DNA from: Colwelliaceae bacterium
Lineage (GTDB): Bacteria; Pseudomonadota; Gammaproteobacteria; Enterobacterales; Alteromonadaceae
Direction of reading: 5' to 3'
Assembly (NCBI GenBank): GCA_023954655.1
Contig: JAGSHH010000003.1
Span: forward strand, 1 to 48,916
Length of the DNA: 48,916 nucleotides
In this document: positions 29,794-38,969 of the stretch, one piece after another
Layout of the letters: each line of letters begins with the position of its first letter
Numbering within the stretch: position 1 is the first letter of the stretch
Translations under genes and position numbers: made by a program
The notes under the pieces: model-generated
Told to the model about the DNA's origin: nothing
Seen by the model: only the letters and a program-made list of their open reading frames with translations
The model's database searches: none

Positions 29794-32700
29794 TTACTGA
29801 CATTGTTGAATAATTAAACTACCTACATTACTACCTTGGCTCGGGTTAGCTTCATTTAATGTTAATAAAAAGCTATAAGTGCCTGCTGGAAGATTGGTTT
29901 TGTTGTTATCAGTTCCTGCATTGTTATATGCGACAGGGTAAGTAACACCAACAGTTAAGTTCTCACTATTAATTTCAGAGCTTCCATCCGCTTGAGCCCA
30001 TAACTGTGTCTCCCAATTATCATCATCAGAGGCTAACTTAAATTGCATTTCACCGTCAAAATCAGCGACGGCTTGGTATCTATTATCACCTTTATATTGC
30101 AATCGATAAGCCTCATCAGCGCCCCAACTTGAATGATCACCCTTAACATATAATTGTCCACTTCCTGAAATTGAAAATGGTATTTCGTCTGAAGAATCAA
30201 CTAAAGCCGCACAATCTACAGTAGGAGATTTGCTGCTGATCGTAAGTGTTGGAATATCAGTGGAGGCATCTAATTCAAATGAGTAATTACCGTCATTATC
30301 AGCAGTAAAACTTAAACTGTCGTTATCGTTATTGACAACGATAGAATTTTCGGAAATATCGATATCAGAAAAGCCTAGATCTACTGAAACTGAATTTTCA
30401 GAAGTTATTGTGAATGTATGAATACCAGCGGTAAGTGTAAAATCTAAACTATAAATACCATTTTCATCATAATTAAAGCTATCTTCAGCAGTAAACCCAT
30501 CAAGACCATCATTATTCATCGAACCACGTATGTAGATAGTATTGGTGCCATATGGAGCAATATCTGGCGCATCGCGCGTGACTCCCGCTGACAAGCCTGC
30601 ACCTTGACTATCACCTTGAGACTTAACAAAAACTGCAGTGGTTAATGCTGGAACGGTAAACGTACCGCTGTTAGCGTCAGCAGTAAAGCTTGAAGATTGA
30701 ACGGTTAAGTCATTTGATGCTTGTTGAATGACATGTAACTCAAAGCCACTTGCCGTCGGTACAGTATATGATTGCTCAGTTGATGTACCATTGATGACAA
30801 CAATTAAAGCGTCATTATTTTCATCTAAATCAGTTAACCCCGTACCGTCATCAATACTCATTACCAATAAACCTTTGGTTTGATTAGTACCGGTATTGTG
30901 AAACCCAACACGATTATACACTGCTTGTGCAGTGGTTAATCTAAATAATGGACTTGATGCTCTGATGGCTAATAATTCTTTGAAAACTTCACTGGCAAAA
31001 GCAATGTCATTTGCTTGAACTGAAGTTTCACTGTTGCTGATTAACTCACCTATTCCTCCCCAAGCCTCTTGGTTGTCTTGAGCTAGTGGTAGGCCAACAT
31101 TCCAATTGTTAGTCGATTTAGTAAAATCGACTAAATTAAACCAATCACCTGAATCATAGCTATTTCTATCCATCGATTTAGAACGGATTAAGTCGCCACC
31201 TGCTTGTAAAAAAGGAATACCTTGGCTCATCAAAGGTATGGTTGCGGCAATGTTTTGAATACGAACACGGTCAGTTACCGATAACTCCGTCGCTAAGCTG
31301 TATTGCAATTTATCCCATAATGCTTCGCCATCATGTTTTGATACATAATTAATGATGTCAGCTGGATCTTTAGCATAAGCAGATTGAGAAAAGTCTACAC
31401 CTGATTTAATCTCTCCATTTTTATCTTGAAGCTGGTAACCTTGAAGTGTTCCGGCAAGGCCTAAACGCATAATGTCTTGGTCATTTAAATTCGCAGAGCC
31501 GTTAAATAGTGAGGCGTTGCGAATAATGTCACGAGGTCGGTCATTAAATGTACCTATTTGTGAATCTGCCATTTGGTATTGTGCTGCTTGTTCATAGCCT
31601 TGGTCAGAACGGGACCAGCCTTCACCATAAAAATAGGTGTCTTCATCAATCATTTGTACTGCGGATCTTGCTGCTAAAATAGATGCTTTAGAATGGCTAC
31701 CCATGATATCGAAACGAAAGGCGTCGAATTTATATTCTTTTGCCCATATCACTAATGAATCACTCATTAACTTATCCATCATGATATGTTCAGTTTCAGT
31801 ATCTTGGCAGCAAGTTTCGTTTCTAACTGCACCCGTGGTTAAATCACGGCGATAGTAATAACCCGGTACGACTTTATCGAGCACTGAGTTATCCCATAAA
31901 CCTGAAGAATTGGTGTGGTTGTACACTACATCTATAGAAGTTCTTAATCCCATTTCATGTAATGCTTGATTCATTGCGCGCATTTCAATAATACGAGCTG
32001 TTCCTTCAGGATCAGATGCATAACTACCCTCTGGTGCATTGAAGTGTTTTGGATCGTAACCCCAGTTATAACTATCAATACCACGCAATGACTCAGTTAG
32101 TGCTTGTGCTTTATTACTGTTGGAGTCATAACTTTCAAACACTGATAGTAACGTCGCAGCATTGTCTTCAACACCACAAACAGGAGCAGAGCTTGCTACC
32201 GCACATAACTCGGCAACAGTATTGGTTAGGTTTATGGTACTGCTTTCATCTTCATTAATACTGGCAATATCGTTAACAGGTAATACCTGAAAATGTGTTA
32301 GACCGGCTTGAGACAATGCTTTTAAATGTTGGACAGGCGTTGAATTTTCTTCAGTAAAAGCTAAATATTTACCTCTATTTTCTTCGCTGGTACTTTCATC
32401 TCGAATGCTGAAATTACGCACATGCCCTTCGTAAATAACACTGTCTTCATTATTGTTTATGGTAGGAATGGTATGTTCGTCCCATCCAGTAGGTTTTAAA
32501 TCAGCATCAGTTAAATTGACAAACTGTGAGTAATTACCATTGGTAGATAAAGAGACTGAATATGGATCAGTAGACCATAGAGTTTCAAACTGTAGGTTTT
32601 GTGGGTGATAAACCGTGAGTTCAAAACGATAATATAAACGGTCATTGCTTATAGGCGTAGCAAAAGACCAAATACCTGTTTCGTTATCAAAAGACATTAT

Positions 32701-33987
32701 CTCAGCAGATTGAAGCTCTTTTGCTTGATTATAAATATTTAAACTAACTTGTTGTGCCGTTGGCGCCCAAAGGTTGGCGGTAATATCATTGGCAGAATAA
32801 TGAAGGCCAAGTATTGATTCGTCTGCGTCATTATCACCTGAGGTATATAAGTCATCAAGTACGCGTGGTGTTTGAACATAGGTAGCCGCTAATACACTGT
32901 TGTCATTATCATAAGCAATGGCTAGTAATTTACCCGTTAACATTTGTTTTGCTTTTGTGCTGTCAGGTGATGTTGCTTCAAAAGTATCTAAAGCGCTATA
33001 TCGAGGCATTGATAAAGCATTTGCTGTGTTTGATACAGGGTGAAACTCAATAAAATTCTCGCCAGTTATACCTGTTTCACCGTCATAGGTTAAATCATTA
33101 TTATCTGAGCTATATATGCGAACTTTACTGACGTTATTTTCATTTGCATTCCAAAATACGGTATCTAAAGCTGCCCAGTGCGCCGCTGTATTTGCTATTA
33201 ATACCCCTGAAGGTAGTAGTGTTGCTTCCGTGTATAAATCACTAATGCCTGATAATGCCCAAATCATTCTATCGCCAGATAAATCCGCTTGAAGGTCTCC
33301 ACCACCAATGTCTTTTTCATCACCTTTATGGACAATAAAATTAGCGCAGTTATCAAACCCTGACTTTAGGTTGATGACCCAATAAGCCCCATAATTTGGA
33401 TCTATTCCTGTTTGAGCTTGCCCAATGGCCCAATCGGTGCCAGCATCAGATGCAAAATCTGCATAAGCATTACAGCTATCATTATTCCATAGATGTAATA
33501 TCCAACCGTCAAAGTTACTATCCGCTCGGTTATAGAAAATTACCAGTTCATTTTCGCCGGCGGTTATTACAGGAGAAGGTAAGGAATTATCTTCTTCAAT
33601 CGTAACAACTAAATCTTGATTACTTGATGCATTACTTGGATCAGATACTTGTAAATTAGCTGTATAATCACCTGACGTAGGGTAAGTAATAGTTGTTGAG
33701 GTAGTTGATTTACAATCAGCAATATCAATATTATTAATTTCTTCTCCGGGGTTCAAAACACAAGAAAGTGCATCTCCATCAGAGTCTGTAACTGTCCAGC
33801 TGAAATTAATATCTAAGGGGGATGATTCACTTATCTCTGCTGTAATTGATGAAATAGTTGGCGTTGCATTTGTTGGCGAAGGCGTTGGTGAAGTTGTTGT
33901 TCCTTCACCTCCTCCACCGCCACAGGCTATTAGAGAAGTTGATAGAGCGGTAAATAGCAAAACTTGTTTGAAAGGTAATCTCAGCAT
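29794..33987 (-). CDS. Large multidomain pullulanase lipoprotein (GH13, CBM41-like and C-terminal starch-binding-like modules)
   Basis: Lipobox SLIACGGGGG; CBM41-like NELVIFYNRADSNFDGWILHLWN; YNWGYDPKHFNAPEGSYA; DVVYNHTNSSG, AFRFDIMGS, YGEGW, SKHDGEALWD; extra C-terminal beta-rich modules. Confidence 0.92.
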   Translation of the reverse strand: MLRLPFKQVLLFTALSTSLIACGGGGGEGTTTSPTPSPTNATPTISSITAEISESSPLDINFSWTVTDSDGDALSCVLNPGEEINNIDIADCKSTTSTTITYPTSGDYTANLQVSDPSNASSNQDLVVTIEEDNSLPSPVITAGENELVIFYNRADSNFDGWILHLWNNDSCNAYADFASDAGTDWAIGQAQTGIDPNYGAYWVINLKSGFDNCANFIVHKGDEKDIGGGDLQADLSGDRMIWALSGISDLYTEATLLPSGVLIANTAAHWAALDTVFWNANENNVSKVRIYSSDNNDLTYDGETGITGENFIEFHPVSNTANALSMPRYSALDTFEATSPDSTKAKQMLTGKLLAIAYDNDNSVLAATYVQTPRVLDDLYTSGDNDADESILGLHYSANDITANLWAPTAQQVSLNIYNQAKELQSAEIMSFDNETGIWSFATPISNDRLYYRFELTVYHPQNLQFETLWSTDPYSVSLSTNGNYSQFVNLTDADLKPTGWDEHTIPTINNNEDSVIYEGHVRNFSIRDESTSEENRGKYLAFTEENSTPVQHLKALSQAGLTHFQVLPVNDIASINEDESSTINLTNTVAELCAVASSAPVCGVEDNAATLLSVFESYDSNSNKAQALTESLRGIDSYNWGYDPKHFNAPEGSYASDPEGTARIIEMRAMNQALHEMGLRTSIDVVYNHTNSSGLWDNSVLDKVVPGYYYRRDLTTGAVRNETCCQDTETEHIMMDKLMSDSLVIWAKEYKFDAFRFDIMGSHSKASILAARSAVQMIDEDTYFYGEGWSRSDQGYEQAAQYQMADSQIGTFNDRPRDIIRNASLFNGSANLNDQDIMRLGLAGTLQGYQLQDKNGEIKSGVDFSQSAYAKDPADIINYVSKHDGEALWDKLQYSLATELSVTDRVRIQNIAATIPLMSQGIPFLQAGGDLIRSKSMDRNSYDSGDWFNLVDFTKSTNNWNVGLPLAQDNQEAWGGIGELISNSETSVQANDIAFASEVFKELLAIRASSPLFRLTTAQAVYNRVGFHNTGTNQTKGLLVMSIDDGTGLTDLDENNDALIVVINGTSTEQSYTVPTASGFELHVIQQASNDLTVQSSSFTADANSGTFTVPALTTAVFVKSQGDSQGAGLSAGVTRDAPDIAPYGTNTIYIRGSMNNDGLDGFTAEDSFNYDENGIYSLDFTLTAGIHTFTITSENSVSVDLGFSDIDISENSIVVNNDNDSLSFTADNDGNYSFELDASTDIPTLTISSKSPTVDCAALVDSSDEIPFSISGSGQLYVKGDHSSWGADEAYRLQYKGDNRYQAVADFDGEMQFKLASDDDNWETQLWAQADGSSEINSENLTVGVTYPVAYNNAGTDNNKTNLPAGTYSFLLTLNEANPSQGSNVGSLIIQQCQ

Positions 33988-34054
33988 GATAGTGCTTCCT
34001 ATATTGTTATTTTTTTCATCATGCTATGGCGTAGTTCATCTCAAGAATAGTGAC

Positions 34055-34070
34055 TACATACGTATTCAAT
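34055..34070 (-). promoter_or_regulatory. LacI-type operator, pullulanase 2 proximal
   Basis: + strand TACATACGTATTCAAT. Confidence 0.7.
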
Positions 34071-34174
34071 TTTAAGGTTCATGTTTATTAATTTGATAAT
34101 TATTTCTACTAAATGCGCTCAAAATTCATTTGATTTACGCGTCTAGGTCTTGAATTTAAAGAGTTGACTGGATT

Positions 34175-34190
34175 TTGCATACGTATTCAA
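34175..34190 (-). promoter_or_regulatory. LacI-type operator, pullulanase 2 distal
   Basis: + strand TTGCATACGTATTCAA. Confidence 0.75.
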
Positions 34191-34323
34191 TCTGTCATCA
34201 ATTTGAATGGAACACCACTTTCTGCTTAATAAATGACCACACTTAATTGCGGTACATCTATTGATTTATCTGGCTTAGAGGTGTTTTTTTTGCAGAGACT
34301 AATTAATTAACTAAACTAATATG

Positions 34324-34339
34324 TTGAATACGTATGCAT
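34324..34339 (+). promoter_or_regulatory. LacI-type operator, TonB receptor distal
   Basis: TTGAATACGTATGCAT. Confidence 0.75.
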
Positions 34340-34352
34340 GATTGATGGTTCA

Positions 34353-34368
34353 TTGAATACGTATGCAT
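34353..34368 (+). promoter_or_regulatory. LacI-type operator, TonB receptor proximal
   Basis: TTGAATACGTATGCAT; identical 16-mer, 29 bp from the previous site. Confidence 0.75.
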
Positions 34369-34523
34369 AGTGTATTTTTAAACTTGCGACCTCTTTATAT
34401 TAATGTCATCCACAACGAATTGTGGGTATAGCACTTACACATGAAACATATAAAAATTGCATCAGTCGTTCGGAACGCTGAATTATAAATATAAGATTAA
34501 GGATGATAGGGGAGATAGCACCA

Positions 34524-37322
34524 ATGTTAAATTTTAAGCCAAACAAGTTAACACTAGCGATACTTTCGACAGGCCTAATGGCGATGAGTTCATCATCGTT
34601 TGCTTATGCTGAAGAAAGTAATGCAAAAGAAGATGAAGTTGAAGTTATTGAAGTAAAAGGATTCCGAGGTAGTATTATAGAATCTATTAATACTAAGCGT
34701 TTTTCATCAGAAGTAGTTGAATCTATCTCTGCTGAGGATATCGGTAAATTACCTGACTCATCAATTGCCGAATCAATTGCCCGCCTACCAGGATTAACAG
34801 CTCAACGTCTTGATGGACGTGCCAGTAAAGTGAGTATTCGTGGCTTCGGTGAGAATGAAAGTGGTACAACTTTCAATGGTCGCGAACAAGTCTCAATTGG
34901 TGATAACCGTGGCGTAGAATTTGATTTATACCCTTCTGAAATTATGAGTGGCGTAACTGTTTATAAAACACCAAGTGCAAGCCTAGAAGCTGAAGGTATT
35001 GCTGGTATTGTTGATATGCAAACGGTTAAGCCACTTGGTCAAGATGAGCGTGTTATCCAATTTAACGGTTCACTAGAACAAACAAGCTTTGATAAATTAA
35101 ATCCAGATGGTAATGATGCTGGATTCCGTGGCACATTCTCTTATATGGACAAATTTGCAGACGACACTATTGGTGTTGCATTTGCTTATTCTACAATGAG
35201 TTCTCCAAACCAAGAAAAACGTTGGAACTCATGGGGCTACCCAGAGTTTACTTATGAAGATGGTTCAGCAGGTTCTATCTTAGGTGGTGCAAAACCATTT
35301 GTTCGTTCATCAACCCTTGAACGTGATTCAATGATGTTAGTGGTTGAAGCTGCTCCATCTGAAAAATTACATATGACATTCGATGCTTTATATGTAGATT
35401 TTACTGATGAGAAAATATTGCGTGGTATCGAAATACCATTTGCATGGGGTCAAGGTTCTATCTCTGGTGACACAGCAACTATTGATGCTGAGTCAGGTTT
35501 TGTAACGAGTGCTATCACTCAAGGTCAGCGTGTCGTTGTTCGTAATGATTATGAAGAAAGAAAAGCTGAATTAACTTCATTTGGTTTTAATTCAATTTAT
35601 GATTTAGATGATAATTGGCAGATTGAATTTGATGCGAGTTATTCACAAGTAGACCGTGATATTTGGTCAATTGAAAGTTATTCAGGTACTGGTCGTGGTG
35701 ATGGACGTGGTGTTGCAGATAACTTAGGTTATGAATTTAACGGCGGCAATACTGGCGCGCAATTCTCACACGATCTAGATTATAGTGATTTTAATCTGAT
35801 TCAATTAGGTGGCCCATTATCTTGGGGGTGGAGTAGCGCTCTTAATGATAAACATGGCGTAACGGGCACTGAATACGAAAATCAATTACAAGATGGTTTT
35901 ATTAATGCACCAAGTATCGATGATGAGTTAACAGCACTTAAATTAGCGGCGACACATGATTTAGATAATGATGTATTTGCTTCTGTTGAATTTGGCGCTT
36001 CATATCGCGAACGTGAAAAAACGAAAGAATCTGAAGGTTATTTCATGACACTTTCATCGTTTGATTACCCAAGTAATCCAGGTATGTTAATGGTACCAGA
36101 GCAATATCGTGAAGGTACTGCTAATTTAGACTTTATTGGTATGGGCAATATGATTGCATATGATACCAATGGTTTAATTAAAGATGGTTACTTTGATTTA
36201 TTAGCTGAAAGCTTAACAAATCCAACTCACGCAACTAAGTCTTGGACAGTTCAAGAAGAAGTTACTACGGCATTTATCCAGGGTAATATTGATACTGAAG
36301 TTGGTGGTTTTCCAGTTTCGGGTAATGTTGGTGTTCGTTACATCAATACTAAACAGTCATCTCAAGGTAATGCATTTAATACCGTAGATGGTTTAGTTGT
36401 GACTTCTCCTACTGACATTAGTCATGACTATTCTCACGTTTTACCTAGCCTTAACTTATCGTTAAGAATTGATGATCAACAAACGTTACGATTTGGTGCT
36501 GCGAAAACAATTTCTCGTGCTCGTTTAGATGAAATGAATGCATCTGTAAATGCTTCATATAATCAACAACCAGATGCTAATGGAAATCATTGGAGTGTAA
36601 GTGGTGGTAACCCAGCGCTTGAGCCAAAAGAAGCGGTTGGTCTTGATTTGTCTTATGAGAATTACTTCAGTGACGAAGGTTACTTCTCTGTAGCATTATT
36701 TAATAAAGAGCTTAGTGAATGGATTTTTGATGGTACTTTTGAAGTTGATATGTCAGGTATTGCTGATCCATCAACAGGTCAAATTCCAGCAAATTCATCA
36801 GGTTCAGGTAGCGGTAAAGTTAATGGTGGTGAAGGTTCTTTATGGGGTTACGAGCTATCACTTTCATTTCCATTCAAGATGATTGATGAAAGCCTTGACG
36901 GTTTTGGTTTAATTGCCAGCCACACTGCTGTTGAATCTGATCTTAAAGATCAAAATGATAATGAATATGAATTACCTGGTTTATCAGACAAGATACAAAG
37001 CTTAACTTTTTACTATGAAAAAGATGGTTTCCAAGCACGTGCAAGTATGCGTAAGCGTGGCAACTTTAAAGGTGATGTATACGGTTTAGGTTTCTCAACT
37101 AGTCAAGTAGATATCTTAGGTGAAACAATTTGGGATGCTCAAATTGGTTATGACTTTGGTGAAGCTGGAATGGAGAGCTTAGAAGGCTTATCAATTTTCT
37201 TCCAAGCACAAAACTTAACGGAAGAACCATTTACTTCATTACAAGGTGAAAACGCTTTACAAGTTCGTGATTATCAAGATTACGGTAGCACTTACTTGTT
37301 AGGTTTCAGTTATAAACTTTAA
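34524..37322 (+). CDS. TonB-dependent receptor (maltodextrin/starch oligosaccharide uptake candidate)
   Basis: Signal peptide MLNFKPNKLTLAILSTGLMAMSSSSFAYA; VIEVKGFRGSIIESINTKR, plug domain IAESIARLPGLTAQRLDGRASKVSIRGFG; C-terminal LGFSYKL. Better-placed Shine-Dalgarno (GGGGAG) before ATG 34524 than before 34503. Confidence 0.93.
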   Translation: MLNFKPNKLTLAILSTGLMAMSSSSFAYAEESNAKEDEVEVIEVKGFRGSIIESINTKRFSSEVVESISAEDIGKLPDSSIAESIARLPGLTAQRLDGRASKVSIRGFGENESGTTFNGREQVSIGDNRGVEFDLYPSEIMSGVTVYKTPSASLEAEGIAGIVDMQTVKPLGQDERVIQFNGSLEQTSFDKLNPDGNDAGFRGTFSYMDKFADDTIGVAFAYSTMSSPNQEKRWNSWGYPEFTYEDGSAGSILGGAKPFVRSSTLERDSMMLVVEAAPSEKLHMTFDALYVDFTDEKILRGIEIPFAWGQGSISGDTATIDAESGFVTSAITQGQRVVVRNDYEERKAELTSFGFNSIYDLDDNWQIEFDASYSQVDRDIWSIESYSGTGRGDGRGVADNLGYEFNGGNTGAQFSHDLDYSDFNLIQLGGPLSWGWSSALNDKHGVTGTEYENQLQDGFINAPSIDDELTALKLAATHDLDNDVFASVEFGASYREREKTKESEGYFMTLSSFDYPSNPGMLMVPEQYREGTANLDFIGMGNMIAYDTNGLIKDGYFDLLAESLTNPTHATKSWTVQEEVTTAFIQGNIDTEVGGFPVSGNVGVRYINTKQSSQGNAFNTVDGLVVTSPTDISHDYSHVLPSLNLSLRIDDQQTLRFGAAKTISRARLDEMNASVNASYNQQPDANGNHWSVSGGNPALEPKEAVGLDLSYENYFSDEGYFSVALFNKELSEWIFDGTFEVDMSGIADPSTGQIPANSSGSGSGKVNGGEGSLWGYELSLSFPFKMIDESLDGFGLIASHTAVESDLKDQNDNEYELPGLSDKIQSLTFYYEKDGFQARASMRKRGNFKGDVYGLGFSTSQVDILGETIWDAQIGYDFGEAGMESLEGLSIFFQAQNLTEEPFTSLQGENALQVRDYQDYGSTYLLGFSYKL

Positions 37323-37340
37323 TGTAAAACAATGAATATT

Positions 37341-37380
37341 AAAGCCCTTGTGATGTAATATCTCAAGGGCTTTATTTTTT
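37341..37380 (+). terminator. Rho-independent terminator between TonB receptor and halogenase gene
   Basis: AAAGCCCTTG-loop-CAAGGGCTTT-ATTTTTT. Confidence 0.8.
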
Positions 37381-37395
37381 GATAGAGGAAAAATT

Positions 37396-38898
37396 GTGGA
37401 TACTGAGATGAACACTAAGAAAATTCAAAATGTAGTGATTGTTGGTGGTGGCACCGCTGGCTGGGTAACCGCTGCATTAATGGTAAAAGTGTTAGGAAAA
37501 ACAATTAACATTACGCTGATTGAGTCTGACAAAATTGGCACTATTGGTGTTGGAGAAGCAACCATTCCGCCTATTATTCCTTTTAATAACGCTTTAGGGC
37601 TTGATGAAAAAGCATTTTTAAAAGCAACTAAAGGTACATTGAAGCTGGGTATTGAGTTTGAAAACTGGAAGCAAAAAGGTGATAAATACATGCACGCCTT
37701 TGGCGGCGTAGGTAAAAATTTTCCTTTTTGCGACTTTTATCATTTTTGGGTGAAAAGCCAACAATTAGGCTATGAATCTGAATTTGGTGATTTTTCTTTG
37801 AATTACCAAGCATCCAAAAAAAATAAGTTTGAAAAGCTTAATCGTATAGAAGGTACAAACTTATCGGGTATTGAGTACGCTTATCATTTTGATGCGGGCT
37901 TATATGCTAAATTCTTACGCTCTTTTTGTGAACCACTTGGTGTAAAGCGTATTGAAGGAATTATTAACAAAGTAAGTGTTGACCCTGATAACGGCAATAT
38001 TAAAAGCGTTACTCTAGATGATGGTAATAAAATAAGTGGTGACTTATTTATTGATTGTACAGGATTAAAAGCGTTACTTATCGAAGAAACATTAAGTACA
38101 GGTTATGACGACTGGTCACATTGGTTACCTTGTGATCGAGCAATGGCTCTACCTTGTGAAGCTACCAGCCCTATTTTGCCATATACACGTTCTATTGCGC
38201 ATGATGCTGGGTGGCAATGGCGTATACCGCTTCAACATAGAACAGGTAATGGTATTGTTTATTCAAGCAAATATATGAGTGATGAAGAAGCTAAAGCTGT
38301 TTTGATGTCGAACATTGATGGTAAACCTTTAGGTGAACCGAAAGTGATCCCTTTTAGAACAGGGCGCAGACGAAAACAATGGAATAAAAATGTTGTGGCA
38401 ATTGGTTTGTCGAGTGGATTTTTTGAACCATTAGAGTCAACTAACATACATCTGATTCAGACTGCGGCGACAAGGTTATTAAAATTTTTTCCACATCACG
38501 GTATTAAATATGAAGAAGTGAATGAATTTAACCGTCAATCACAAATTGAATCTGAACGAATGCGTGATTTTATTATTTTACATTACAAACAAAATCAACG
38601 TGATGACACTGACTTTTGGCGTGCTTGTCAGCGCATGGATGTACCGGAAACGTTAACTCAAAAAATGGCGTTGTTTGAGCAAACAGGTAAGATTTTTAGG
38701 GAACAAGATGAGTTGTTTACAGAGGTTGCATGGCAACAAGTGATGATTGGACAAGGACTTATCCCTAAAGATCATCATCCATTAGTAGATTCATTATCTA
38801 CAGAGCAGATCACTGAATTAATGGATAACTTGAAAACCATTATGCAGCGTTCAGTAGATAAAATGACCAGCCATGATGAGTTTTTAAATAAACTATAA
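37396..38898 (+). CDS. Flavin-dependent tryptophan halogenase-like protein
   Basis: GGGTAGW, GVGEATIP, WQWRIP (WxWxIP signature), EPLESTNIHLIQ; Lys in GTLKLGIEF aligns by eye with the PrnA Lys79 region. Confidence 0.93.
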   Translation: MDTEMNTKKIQNVVIVGGGTAGWVTAALMVKVLGKTINITLIESDKIGTIGVGEATIPPIIPFNNALGLDEKAFLKATKGTLKLGIEFENWKQKGDKYMHAFGGVGKNFPFCDFYHFWVKSQQLGYESEFGDFSLNYQASKKNKFEKLNRIEGTNLSGIEYAYHFDAGLYAKFLRSFCEPLGVKRIEGIINKVSVDPDNGNIKSVTLDDGNKISGDLFIDCTGLKALLIEETLSTGYDDWSHWLPCDRAMALPCEATSPILPYTRSIAHDAGWQWRIPLQHRTGNGIVYSSKYMSDEEAKAVLMSNIDGKPLGEPKVIPFRTGRRRKQWNKNVVAIGLSSGFFEPLESTNIHLIQTAATRLLKFFPHHGIKYEEVNEFNRQSQIESERMRDFIILHYKQNQRDDTDFWRACQRMDVPETLTQKMALFEQTGKIFREQDELFTEVAWQQVMIGQGLIPKDHHPLVDSLSTEQITELMDNLKTIMQRSVDKMTSHDEFLNKL

Positions 38899-38969
38899 TA
38901 GATATTTTATATTCAAATATATTAACAAACTTACTAAAGGGTTTTATTTAAATAAAATTCTTTAGGTGT

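Noticed and set aside
34324-34368. Two identical 16-mers considered as mobile-element or CRISPR repeats
   Set aside because: They match operator-like sites elsewhere in regulatory intergenic regions of the locus; no array or transposase.
37425-37813. Antisense ORFs under the halogenase
   Set aside because: Low-complexity shadow ORFs within a well-supported CDS.
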